A stretch of 14,456 bases of DNA from Planctomycetota bacterium (GTDB lineage: Bacteria; Planctomycetota; SZUA-567). The notes beneath the pieces were generated by a model that had not been told where the DNA came from, searched no databases, and was given only the letters and a program-made list of their open reading frames with translations. Location: the NCBI GenBank assembly GCA_031270145.1, contig JAISYD010000146.1, forward strand, positions 1-14,456, given 5' to 3'. The translations under genes and the position numbers were made by a program. Below, in pieces: positions 1 to 5,857 of this stretch (position 1 is its first letter; the number at the start of each line of letters is the position of its first letter).

Positions 1-360
1 GCCTACGCCGCCGCCGGTTTCGACATGGCGAGGCTGGCGGCGGGGGATGGTAGGGGAGGAGCGGCGGCGGGTGGGGAAGGGGGCGCGGGAGGGGAAGGCC
101 TGGAACTTACCGCCGGGGAAAGGCGCCGGCTGGCGGAATGGGGAAGGAAGGTACAGGAGAACGGGGGACGGGAGGGGGGGGCGGATGCCGAATATTTGCG
201 CAAGCTGGCGGAAATGCCTTTTCGGGAATTGCAAGTCTATTTGTTGCGGGACGAAGCGAAAGGGTTGTTCGAGTTGTTTGCCCGGGGCGGAGGAGTCGGG
301 AGTCCCGGGACGGCGGAGACGCTCAACCGGGCCCGCGGAGGCTTGAAATGGAAGACGTGA
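1..360 (+). CDS. Unknown protein, 5'-truncated, in a phage-like small-gene cluster
   Basis: The frame is open from base 1 to a TGA at 358-360, so the gene probably starts outside the window. An in-frame ATG at 25 has no good ribosome site before it. The visible part opens with a Gly/Ala/Glu-rich low-complexity stretch (roughly residues 10-35). A charged, helix-prone segment follows, with a readable core around 'AEYLRKLAEMPFRELQVYLL', and the end is basic (GGLKWKT). It has no signal peptide or membrane segment. Its stop overlaps the next gene, whose ATG lies at 348, so the two are probably translationally coupled. Codons in the second half look like real coding sequence, while the Gly-rich first half contains a G8 run at 174-181. 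I do not recognise a family. A structural or packaging-related phage protein is possible only from context. Confidence 0.6.
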   Translation, partial: AYAAAGFDMARLAAGDGRGGAAAGGEGGAGGEGLELTAGERRRLAEWGRKVQENGGREGGADAEYLRKLAEMPFRELQVYLLRDEAKGLFELFARGGGVGSPGTAETLNRARGGLKWKT

Positions 361-626
361 AAGCGCTTAACGATCACGATCTGCTGGTGCGCATCGACGG
401 GAGGCTGGAGGCCCTGGCGGAGGAATTCCGCCGGGCCGCCAGCGGCCAGGGCTTTCCGCGCTGCGCCGAGAGGGGCGAGACGCTGCTCCACCTCCGGCGC
501 GACATCGAGGGGCTGCGCGGCAGGTTGCGGGAGATGCAAACAAGGAATTTTCAAATCCGGCTGCTTTTGGGCGGCGCCGTCGCCGGGCTGGTCGCGGATT
601 TGATCAGACGGTTGGGCAATCTTTAG
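348..626 (+). CDS. Small coiled-coil protein with C-terminal membrane segment (XhlA-like, phage lysis-module type)
   Basis: 92 aa. The ATG at 348 is chosen because GGAGG (337-341) lies 6 nt upstream. It overlaps the end of the preceding gene by 13 bp. Residues about 5-70 are charged and helix-forming, with heptad-like spacing (LLVRIDGRLEALAEEF and RRDIEGLRGRLREM). A short hydrophobic C-terminal helix follows at about residues 73-88 (IRLLLGGAVAGLVADLI). A coiled coil followed by one C-terminal membrane anchor is the architecture of XhlA-type proteins encoded beside holins in many phages and prophages. The gene directly downstream has a holin-like layout, which fits. The assignment rests on architecture, not on a clear sequence signature. 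It could equally be another small anchored phage protein. Confidence 0.7.
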   Translation: MEDVKALNDHDLLVRIDGRLEALAEEFRRAASGQGFPRCAERGETLLHLRRDIEGLRGRLREMQTRNFQIRLLLGGAVAGLVADLIRRLGNL

Positions 627-638
627 AAAGGGACTGAC

Positions 639-1010
639 ATGTTGGGGAAACTGCTGGAGTGGATCGCCGGTCCGGGCAACGCGGCGATGGCCGTCGCCGC
701 CGCCGGCTATGCCGCCAAGTGCGCGGCGGAAATCCTGTCGTGGTTTCGGGAGCGGCGGGAAAAGTCGGTTCTGGAGTTGATCGAGGACGTCATCGAGACC
801 GTTTATGTCGAGAAGGTGCAGGCGGAGAAGCGGGCGGGCGGGCGGGTAAGCCGGGAAACCGCCGGCCTGGCCATGGCCTCGGCCGTGGATTTGACCAAGA
901 GCCTGGCCCGGGAGGGAGGAATCCAACTTGAAAAGGTCGTTCCCGAGGCTCTGCTGCCTGGGAAAATTCAGAATGTCCTTAACCGCCTTAAAACGCGGCT
1001 TCCGTCTTAG
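639..1010 (+). CDS. Small membrane protein, possible LLH-family phage holin
   Basis: 123 aa. The ATG at 639 has AAAGGGA (627-633) upstream. Residues about 12-33 form one hydrophobic, alanine-rich segment (AAMAVAAAGYAAKCAAEIL), and the rest is a charged helical domain. The order of elements recalls the LLH holin superfamily: one N-terminal transmembrane helix, a 'VIETVYVEKVQAEKRAGG' helix, an Ala-rich helix, then a 'GGIQLEKVVPEALL' turn. Such proteins help release endolysin through the inner membrane. The usual C-terminal IEaaV-type motif is not obvious and no endolysin gene is visible, so this is a tentative assignment. It sits 12 bp after the XhlA-like gene and 39 bp before the next small gene, all on one strand, consistent with a single late transcript. 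Confidence 0.7.
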   Translation: MLGKLLEWIAGPGNAAMAVAAAGYAAKCAAEILSWFRERREKSVLELIEDVIETVYVEKVQAEKRAGGRVSRETAGLAMASAVDLTKSLAREGGIQLEKVVPEALLPGKIQNVLNRLKTRLPS

Positions 1011-1049
1011 CCTGGCCTGGAGGTTTTGATTGGGAAGGGAGGTTTCGCC

Positions 1050-1217
1050 ATGGACGCCAAATTGAAACAAGCGCTGGACGCCATGTGGGCGGAAATCATC
1101 GCCGGCGAGCGCGGCAAATTCGGGGCCGGCCTAATCATCGGCCGGCTGGAGGCCCGCAAGGACGGCATCTACGCCCTGGCCGAAAAGCATTTGGCCGGGC
1201 TGACAAGGGAGGAATAG
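1050..1217 (+). CDS. Unknown 55-aa protein
   Basis: I chose the ATG at 1050 over an upstream TTG at 1026 because AAGGGAGG (1035-1042) lies 7 nt before it. The product is a short mixed-charge, mostly helical protein (begins MDAKLKQALDAMWAEIIAG, ends GLTREE). It has no cysteines, signal peptide or membrane segment. The stop at 1215-1217 is one base before the next ATG at 1219, so the pair is almost certainly co-translated. I do not recognise a family. Small genes of this size between holin-like and tail-end genes are common in phage late modules, which is the only functional hint. Confidence 0.65.
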   Translation: MDAKLKQALDAMWAEIIAGERGKFGAGLIIGRLEARKDGIYALAEKHLAGLTREE

Positions 1218-1218
1218 G

Positions 1219-1518
1219 ATGGGCGACGTCTGGCTGGATCGCGAAAACGCCATGGTGAACAGCATCATGTCGGGGGACAACGCTTGCGGCGCCCTGGCCA
1301 GGGCGCTCGAAGCCGGGAGGCTGGAGGGGTTCCTCCGGCGGATGCTGCGGCCAACCCTGCTGATTTGCGCCGGGGAGGCGCGGGAACTCCGTTCCCAGCG
1401 CGACGCGGCGCTGGCGGAAAGCGAGGGGCGGCGGCGGACATTGGCCAAGATCGCGGCCAACGCGGGCTTCACCGGCCGGCTTGCGGCCGAGGCGGAGCGG
1501 GCGGCCCGGGTCAGGTAG
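1219..1518 (+). CDS. Unknown 99-aa protein, last gene of the phage-like cluster
   Basis: The ATG at 1219 follows a purine-rich AAGGGAGGAATAGG ribosome site that overlaps the end of the previous gene. The protein (MGDVWLDRENAMVNSIMSGD...) contains a hydrophobic stretch 'MLRPTLLICAG' around residues 42-52. That stretch is too short and too charged at its edges to be a confident membrane helix. A long basic/acidic amphipathic helix follows to the C-terminus (RSQRDAALAESEGRRRTLAKIA). It is the last gene before a strong GC hairpin at 1530-1562, so it probably closes the transcription unit. I do not recognise a family. Confidence 0.65.
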   Translation: MGDVWLDRENAMVNSIMSGDNACGALARALEAGRLEGFLRRMLRPTLLICAGEARELRSQRDAALAESEGRRRTLAKIAANAGFTGRLAAEAERAARVR

Positions 1519-1529
1519 GCGAAGCGACG

Positions 1530-1562
1530 GGGCGGGGGCGGCCCGGGCGGCCGCCCCCGCCC
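1530..1562 (+). terminator. GC-rich hairpin, probable terminator of the phage-like cluster
   Basis: The arms at 1530-1543 and 1549-1562 pair perfectly over 14 bp, with a 5-nt loop CGGGC (1544-1548). The hairpin starts 11 nt after the stop codon at 1518. Only a poor T-tract follows (GTTTC at about 1568-1572), so termination might depend on the very stable stem or on Rho. The position between a stop codon and an independent promoter at 1597 favours a terminator. Confidence 0.6.
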
Positions 1563-1596
1563 GGCGCGTTTCGGGGGCCGGGGCGGCGATTGACGC

Positions 1597-1625
1597 TTGA
1601 CCGGCCGCGGCCCGGCGGGTAGAAT
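1597..1625 (+). promoter_or_regulatory. Sigma70-type promoter for the symporter operon
   Basis: The -35 element is TTGACC (1597-1602) and the -10 element is TAGAAT (1620-1625), with a spacer of exactly 17 nt. The predicted transcription start is near 1632, giving a leader of about 93 nt before the ATG at 1725. A second TTGAC-like hexamer at 1590 has a 24-nt spacing and is not used in this model. Confidence 0.65.
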
Positions 1626-1629
1626 GATC

Positions 1630-1681
1630 CCGGCCTGGATTCACCGGGCCGGATCGGCCAGGACGGGCGGGGCGCCTGTCC
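1630..1681 (+). promoter_or_regulatory. Two tandem leader hairpins upstream of the symporter
   Basis: Hairpin 1 (1630-1652) pairs CCGGCCTGG with CCGGGCCGG around the loop ATTCA. Hairpin 2 (1661-1681) pairs GGACGGGCG with CGCCTGTCC around the loop GGG. Each has 9 bp including one G-U pair. Both lie in the predicted leader, although hairpin 1 begins about at the transcription start. The ribosome site GGAGGG (1713-1718) lies outside both. No known riboswitch class is recognised. Confidence 0.35.
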
Positions 1682-1724
1682 GGATCGAGTTTGGGAAAAA
1701 CACGGGACATTCGGAGGGTACAAC

Positions 1725-3047
1725 ATGAGCGCGGACGCGGGAGTCAAAAAAGGCTTCATGTCATGGTACTTCCAAAGCAATCTGTTGATCCGCATTCTCA
1801 TCGGCCTGGTTCTCGGCGCCGTCGTCGGCATCGCCCTAGGCGCCGCCGATCCGGCGCTGGCCAAGGGCTTCAGCAACAACGCCAGATTTTTCGGCGACCT
1901 GTTCATCCGCCTGCTCAAGATGATCATGGTGCCGGTGGTGTTCTTCTCCCTGGTCGGCGGCGCCGCCAGCATCGCCCCGTCGCACCTGGGGCGGGTGGGG
2001 GTCAAAATCCTCGCCTTTTACCTGATAACCAGCGCGGTGGCGGTGCTGATCGGGCTGATCCTGGCCAATTTCATCCAGCCGGGGCTCAATTTCAACGTGG
2101 CCGGCGATCCGGCCGCCCAGGTGACGGTCAGGACCGCGCCCTCCCTCGGCGCGGTGATCCTCGCCATCATCCCGACCAATCCGGTCGAATCGCTGGCCAA
2201 GGGCGACGTCCTGCCCATCATCTTCTTCTCCATTTGCTTCGGCGTCGCCATCTCGCTGGTCAAGGACGCGACCAACGCCAAGACGGCGCAGGCGGCGGAA
2301 GTCCTGTTCGAGACCTTCACCGCCGCCGCCGACACCATGTACAAGATCGTGGCCGGGGTCATGCAATACGCGCCGGTCGGCGTGTTCGTGCTGATCGCCA
2401 TCGTCTTCGCCGAGCAGGGGTCCAAGGCCATCGGGCCGCTCCTGCTGGTCACCCTCACCGTCTACATCGGGCTGACCATCCACCTGGTCGTCTGTTACGG
2501 CGGCTGCCTAGGCGTCTTCGGCCTGGGGCTTGGCGCCTTCCTCCGCAAGGCCACCCAGCCCATGATCACCGCCTTCGTCACCCGCTCCTCCTCCGGCACC
2601 CTGCCCATCACCCTGCGGGCGACCGAGGAAAGGATGGGGGCGCCCAGATCCATCGCCTCCTTCTCCCTGCCGCTCGGCGCCACCATCAACATGGACGGCA
2701 CCGCCATTTATCTGGGCGTCTGCGCCATGTTCATCGGTTATGCCACCAACGCCCCGCTCACCCTGGCCCAGCAGGCCATCGTGGTCGTCACCGCCACCCT
2801 GGCTTCCATCGGCACCGCCGGCGTCCCCGGGGCCGGGGCCATCATGCTCCTCATGGTGATGGAATCCATCGGCATGGAGGTCCAGGCCGGCACCGCCATC
2901 GCCGCCGCCTACGCCATGATCCTTGGCATAGACGCCCTGCTCGACATGGGCCGCACCAGCCTGAATGTCACCGGCGACATGGTGGGGACGGTCATCATCG
3001 CCAAGCAGGAAAAAACGCTGGATCAGGCGGTATGGGACGCCAAATAG
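1725..3047 (+). CDS. Dicarboxylate/amino acid:cation symporter (DAACS family, GltPh-like glutamate/aspartate transporter)
   Basis: 440 aa. The ATG has GGAGGG 6 nt upstream. This inner-membrane secondary transporter imports acidic amino acids or C4-dicarboxylates with Na+ or H+. Family signatures are in order: the serine-rich hairpin SSSGTLP (288-294), NMDGT in TM7 (322-326), GVPGAG in HP2 (366-371), and the TM8 substrate site GIDALLDMGRTSLNVTGD (401-418). D403, D407, R410, T411, N414 and D418 correspond to GltPh D390, D394, R397, T398, N401 and D405. From family knowledge, the Arg equivalent to R397 selects an acidic side chain and the Asp equivalent to D394 binds the amino group. That favours aspartate/glutamate over plain dicarboxylates such as those of DctA. 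The racemase immediately downstream agrees with this. Length is typical. It is first in the operon after its own promoter. Confidence 0.93.
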   Translation: MSADAGVKKGFMSWYFQSNLLIRILIGLVLGAVVGIALGAADPALAKGFSNNARFFGDLFIRLLKMIMVPVVFFSLVGGAASIAPSHLGRVGVKILAFYLITSAVAVLIGLILANFIQPGLNFNVAGDPAAQVTVRTAPSLGAVILAIIPTNPVESLAKGDVLPIIFFSICFGVAISLVKDATNAKTAQAAEVLFETFTAAADTMYKIVAGVMQYAPVGVFVLIAIVFAEQGSKAIGPLLLVTLTVYIGLTIHLVVCYGGCLGVFGLGLGAFLRKATQPMITAFVTRSSSGTLPITLRATEERMGAPRSIASFSLPLGATINMDGTAIYLGVCAMFIGYATNAPLTLAQQAIVVVTATLASIGTAGVPGAGAIMLLMVMESIGMEVQAGTAIAAAYAMILGIDALLDMGRTSLNVTGDMVGTVIIAKQEKTLDQAVWDAK

Positions 3048-3073
3048 GGTCGGCGCCCGGAAAAGCCCTGAAA

Positions 3074-3880
3074 ATGCTTGGCCGGGAAGCGGTCATCGCC
3101 ATCGGCGGCGGGGTCGGCCCCATGGCCGGGGTGGCGCTTCACGCCGGGATAATCGAGGCGACCCGGACGGACCGGGGCGATCAGTCGCACCTTCGGGTGA
3201 TCCACCATTCCGATTCGCCGGCCATCCCCGACCGGAGCGCCTACCTGGCGCTTCCGGCGGCGGAGCGGCGGCGGAGGCTTTCTCCGGGGACGGCCATGGC
3301 GGGGGTTTTCGCCGCCATGGCCCGGGCCCTGGCGGCGGGCGAGCCGGCGGTGGGCGGGATCCCCTGCAACACCTTCCACGTCCCGGAGATATTCGACGAA
3401 TTCCAGGCGGAAATGGCGGCGGATCGCAACCCCATCCGCGTCCTGGACATGCTGGAGGAGACGCTTGGGCTCCTCCGGGAGCGCCTGGCCGGGCAAACCG
3501 GCCTGAACATCGGCGTCCTCGCCACCGGCGGAACCCGCCGGAGCGGCGTCTACGACCGGCTGCTGGAGCGGGCGGGCCAGCGGATCAGCCAGGTGGACGA
3601 GGCGGATCAGCCGCGCCTGCACGACGTCATCTACAACAACAAATGGGGGCTGAAGGCGGTTTCGCCCCCTAGCGTCCGGGCGGTCGCCGCGGCGGAGGAT
3701 TTTGCCGGGCAATTGATCGGACGGGGGGCGGCGGCGCTTATCCTGGGCTGCACCGAGTTGCCGCTGGCCCTGCCGGGAACGCTGTTCCGGGGCGTCCCGC
3801 TGATCGATCCGGTGCGCGCCCTGGCCCGGGCCCTGGTGCGCGAGGCGGCGCCGGGGAAGCTGAAAGCTCTTGAGCCATGA
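3074..3880 (+). CDS. Aspartate/glutamate racemase family protein
   Basis: 268 aa from the ATG at 3074, chosen because the family normally opens directly with the 'IAIGGGVGPMAG' strand-loop (residues 8-19). An in-frame ATG at 3032 inside the symporter's 3' end would add 14 residues. The enzyme class is a cofactor-independent two-cysteine racemase that interconverts L- and D-Asp (or Glu). Both catalytic cysteines are present: C98 in GIPCNTFH (95-102) and C226 in ILGCTELP (223-230). The 'SDSPAIPDR' loop (46-54) typical of aspartate racemases is also there, so it should be active. It lies 26 bp behind the symporter and shares an ATGA with the CGGC gene, so it is co-transcribed. Substrate (Asp, Glu, or another such as hydantoin or maleate in related branches) is inferred from the neighbour, not proven. 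Confidence 0.88.
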   Translation: MLGREAVIAIGGGVGPMAGVALHAGIIEATRTDRGDQSHLRVIHHSDSPAIPDRSAYLALPAAERRRRLSPGTAMAGVFAAMARALAAGEPAVGGIPCNTFHVPEIFDEFQAEMAADRNPIRVLDMLEETLGLLRERLAGQTGLNIGVLATGGTRRSGVYDRLLERAGQRISQVDEADQPRLHDVIYNNKWGLKAVSPPSVRAVAAAEDFAGQLIGRGAAALILGCTELPLALPGTLFRGVPLIDPVRALARALVREAAPGKLKALEP

Positions 3881-4311
3881 GCGGGGACGGCGGGGACGGG
3901 ATGGAAAAAAGCTACGTGGTGGTGGTGCAATGCGCCAAGGCGACGGACGCGGTCTGCCCCGGCTTCCTCTGCGAGCACGCCTTCAACGCCCGGATCGACG
4001 CCTTTGCCGGCTACCCGGCGGAGCGGCCAATGCGGTACAACGCCATTTCCTGCGGCGGCTGCCCGGGCCGGGCGGTGCTGCGGAAATTGGTGAATCTCAA
4101 GAAAAACCTGAAAAAACGGGAAAACATCGAGGCGGGGAGCATCGTGGCGCACCTATCGACCTGCATCGCCAAGCCCAGCCATCACGGCCCGCGCTGCCCC
4201 CACGCCGACTACATCAAGGCGCAGATCGGGCGGGCCGGCCTGCCGGCGGTCGAGGGCACCCGCTTCTCCCCCCGGGCCGAGGCGCGCCGCCGGGATGGGA
4301 TTTACCCCTAG
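3877..4311 (+). CDS. CGGC-domain cysteine-rich protein
   Basis: 144 aa from the ATG at 3877, which overlaps the racemase stop (ATGA). An alternative in-frame ATG at 3901 would remove an unconserved Gly/Asp-rich leader and begin MEKSYVVVVQCAK, which looks like a natural family start. The protein carries the family's name motif SCGGCPG (58-64, C59 and C62). Further conserved cysteines are C19, C27, C32, C96 and C107, with His around 102-109 (SHHGPRCPH). CGGC domains are thought to bind metal, probably zinc, through these Cys/His, but no biochemical function is established. There is no signal peptide or membrane segment, so it is cytosolic. It is last in the symporter-racemase operon and convergent with a metal-responsive repressor, which makes a metal or redox role plausible. 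Confidence 0.85.
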   Translation: MSGDGGDGMEKSYVVVVQCAKATDAVCPGFLCEHAFNARIDAFAGYPAERPMRYNAISCGGCPGRAVLRKLVNLKKNLKKRENIEAGSIVAHLSTCIAKPSHHGPRCPHADYIKAQIGRAGLPAVEGTRFSPRAEARRRDGIYP

Positions 4312-4350
4312 GCCATCCCCCCGATCCAAACGGATCGCCCGGCCCGACGA

Positions 4351-4839
4351 TCAGCTGGTGGTTGCCGGCGTTCCGGGGCCGGCGGCGGCGGAAACGGCCG
4401 GAGCGGCGCAGCCGGCCAGGCTGGGCAGGGACAAGGCCGCCGCCCGCCGGGGGCAAGCGAGCACCGCGTCGGCGAAGCCGGCCAGGCGATCGACGATTTC
4501 CCGGGGGATGGCGTGCTCCATGCCGCAGGCCGCCGTTTCCGCCATCGCCGGATCGATGCGCAGCACGTCCACGAAAAAGCCGAGGAGCGCCTGGTGTCGC
4601 CGCACCACGTCCTCGGCCAGTTTCCGGCCGTCGGGCGTCAGGGTCACGGCCTTGTAGGGCGTGTAGCGGATCAGCCGCATGCCGCCGAGCGAGCGCAGGG
4701 CGGCGCTGACGGTCGACTTGTGGACCTCCAGAGCCTTCGCGATGTCGTTGGAATGGGCCGCCTGGCCGTTCCGGGTAAGGTTGTGGATGGCCTCAAGGTA
4801 GTCTTCGAGCGCCGCCGTCAGGCCGATCTTTTTGCGCAT
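4351..4839 (-). CDS. DtxR/MntR-family metal-dependent transcriptional repressor
   Basis: 162 aa. The ATG at 4837-4839 is fixed by GGGAGGA (4848-4854 on the minus strand) 8 nt upstream. The N-terminal winged helix (about residues 8-75) contains EDYLEAI and the recognition region 'DIAKALEVHKSTVSAALRSL'. The dimerisation/metal domain follows (about 78-130). Putative metal ligands by alignment to MntR are D13, E16, H82, C105, E108 and H109. The C-x-M-E-H motif carries cysteine where B. subtilis MntR has E99. No SH3-like domain follows. The last ~30 residues are Ala/Pro-rich and unconserved. Family members bind Mn(II) or Fe(II) and repress uptake genes. It has its own promoter, divergent from the RseC-like operon, so it may control itself and that operon. 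Confidence is high for family and low for metal. Confidence 0.88.
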   Translation of the reverse strand: MRKKIGLTAALEDYLEAIHNLTRNGQAAHSNDIAKALEVHKSTVSAALRSLGGMRLIRYTPYKAVTLTPDGRKLAEDVVRRHQALLGFFVDVLRIDPAMAETAACGMEHAIPREIVDRLAGFADAVLACPRRAAALSLPSLAGCAAPAVSAAAGPGTPATTS

Positions 4840-4872
4840 GCCGCTGTTCCTCCCGGATGGCGCAAAATCAGG

Positions 4873-4886
4873 TTTCGCAAGTGAAA
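4873..4886. promoter_or_regulatory. Imperfect palindrome at the repressor promoter, possible operator
   Basis: TTTCGCAAGTGAAA has TTTC/GAAA arms and a nearly symmetric centre. It lies between the -10 element and the predicted start of the repressor gene, where an autoregulatory operator would be expected. It does not match a published MntR or DtxR box exactly, so this is a positional guess. Confidence 0.25.
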
Positions 4887-4914
4887 GCATACCGCATGGG
4901 AGGGGGAAGGGCAA
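4886..4914 (-). promoter_or_regulatory. Promoter of the DtxR/MntR-family gene
   Basis: On the minus strand, TTGCCC (4914 down to 4909), a 17-nt spacer and TATGCT (4891 down to 4886) form a plausible sigma70 promoter. The sequence just upstream of the -35 (4915-4929) is A-tract rich, TTTTCAAAAAAACC on the minus strand. That is conspicuous in this GC-rich genome and could act as an UP element. Predicted start is near 4879, about 40 nt before the start codon. Confidence 0.5.
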
Positions 4915-5034
4915 AGGTTTTTTTGAAAACGCCGGCGCCGCGAACCGGATGCATTGGAAACGAGACCGCCAGCCTGGCCATTCTCCCAAGGCGGCAAAAC
5001 CGGGCGGGCGGATCCGGCCAATCCGGCCAGGGCC

Positions 5035-5063
5035 TTGTCCCATCCCGCCGCTATCCATATAAT
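5035..5063 (+). promoter_or_regulatory. Sigma70 promoter for the RseC-like/FTR operon
   Basis: TTGTCC (5035-5040), a 17-nt spacer and a perfect TATAAT (5058-5063). The predicted start is near 5070, which is the first base of the ribosome site GGAGA (5070-5074). The leader would then be only about 12 nt. A tandem 9-bp repeat, ATCCGGCCA twice (5012-5020 and 5021-5029), sits just upstream of the -35. Confidence 0.65.
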
Positions 5064-5081
5064 GGCTCCGGAGACGGAGCC

Positions 5082-5546
5082 ATGGACGAAGAAAAAATCC
5101 TGGTCGGCACGGTGATCGAGCGGGCGGACGGGCGGATACGGGTCTCGGTCGAGACCGAGGCCGAGGCCGGGAACGGCTGCCGGCATTGCGCCGCCCGGAG
5201 CCTGTGCGGCTCCGGGAAGCCCGGAAAATTTGAAATCTGGCTGGAGGCGGGGCCGGACGGCCGGCACGCGCCGGGCGATCAGGCGCGGTTCGGCTACCGC
5301 CCCCCGCGTCCGCTCCTGGCGCTGCCGGCGCTGTTCCTGCCGGCGCTGGCGGGGCTTTTCCTGGGCGGCGGGGCGGCCCAGGCGCTGACGGGCGGCGGGG
5401 ACATGACATTTGTCGTCGGCTCCCTGGCGGGGCTGGCGGCCGGCATCGGCCTGACCGCCGTCCTGCCCCGCGGCTTCACCGCCCTGCGGGGCAAGGCCAG
5501 GCTGGCGGACGACGGGGCCGGGACGGATGCCGGCCGGCCCGAATGA
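5082..5546 (+). CDS. RseC/MucC-like membrane protein (SoxR-reducing system component family)
   Basis: 154 aa. The ATG at 5082 has GGAGA 7 nt upstream. Residues 6-72 form a small soluble beta-rich domain opening with 'VGTVIERADGRIRVSVE'. It carries C33, C36 and C42 in NGCRHCAARSLCG, the cysteine cluster expected for RseC/MucC. Two membrane helices follow at about 78-98 and 109-128, with a short polar C-terminus, as in the family. RseC proteins modulate sigma-E signalling or are part of the SoxR-reducing electron-transfer system. No rsx/rnf or sigma-E genes are visible here, so the precise role is open. The stop overlaps an unused ATG of the next frame, and the ferredoxin-thioredoxin reductase gene starts 20 bp later in the same transcript. 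Pairing with another Fe-S/thiol protein supports a redox function. Confidence 0.75.
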   Translation: MDEEKILVGTVIERADGRIRVSVETEAEAGNGCRHCAARSLCGSGKPGKFEIWLEAGPDGRHAPGDQARFGYRPPRPLLALPALFLPALAGLFLGGGAAQALTGGGDMTFVVGSLAGLAAGIGLTAVLPRGFTALRGKARLADDGAGTDAGRPE

Positions 5547-5566
5547 GCGGGGCAAGGAGACGAGCG

Positions 5567-5857
5567 ATGGCGGACCATGACCCCGAAGCGGCGGCGGGGA
5601 TCCGGCGGCGGCTGGAAAAATCCCTTGCGGACGGGAACTGCCGCTTCAATCCGGACGAGGATTTGGTCGGGGACATCATCGAGGCCATAGCGGCCAGGAA
5701 GGCGAAATTCGGCGAGGCATACTGCCCCTGCCGGAGGCTTTCCGGCGATCCGGGGAAGGACAGGGAGATTATCTGCCCCTGCGTCCACCGGGAACGGGAA
5801 ATCGCAACCGACGGCTATTGCCATTGCCGGCTGTTCGTGAGAAAGGAAGGTTCATGA
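5567..5857 (+). CDS. Ferredoxin-thioredoxin reductase catalytic subunit family protein
   Basis: 96 aa from the ATG at 5567, preferred over an ATG at 5543 because AAGGAG (5554-5559) is 7 nt upstream. The family's three paired-cysteine motifs are all present: CPC (53-55), CPC (70-72) and CHC (85-87), inside 'IICPCVHREREIATDGYCHC'. They supply the [4Fe-4S] cluster ligands and the active-site disulfide that passes electrons from ferredoxin to thioredoxin. Spacing is CPC-x14-CPC-x12-CHC, slightly different from the x16/x8 of the cyanobacterial enzyme. No variable subunit (FtrV), ferredoxin or thioredoxin gene is in the window, so it probably acts as a single-subunit, non-photosynthetic form. It is soluble. 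Its stop overlaps the next ATG (ATGA, 5854-5857). Confidence 0.9.
   Translation: MADHDPEAAAGIRRRLEKSLADGNCRFNPDEDLVGDIIEAIAARKAKFGEAYCPCRRLSGDPGKDREIICPCVHREREIATDGYCHCRLFVRKEGS

Noticed and set aside
174..181. G8 tract in the first coding region as a phase-variation site
   Set aside because: Eight G is short for a switch and lies in a Gly-rich low-complexity part of a GC-rich gene, so chance is sufficient explanation.
237..1070. Minus-strand ORF of 277 aa opposite the phage-like cluster
   Set aside because: The plus-strand genes each have a good ribosome site and tight spacing. The antisense product is Arg/Pro/Gln/Gly-rich without a ribosome site.
1691..3047. Upstream extension of the racemase frame through the symporter gene
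   Set aside because: This frame is simply open across the symporter. The racemase itself starts at 3074 (or 3032) by homology to its family.
4322..4337. Small hairpin (CGATCC-AAAC-GGATCG) between the CGGC gene and the convergent repressor
   Set aside because: Only a 6-bp stem with no T-tract on either side. The position fits a bidirectional terminator but the evidence is too weak to annotate.
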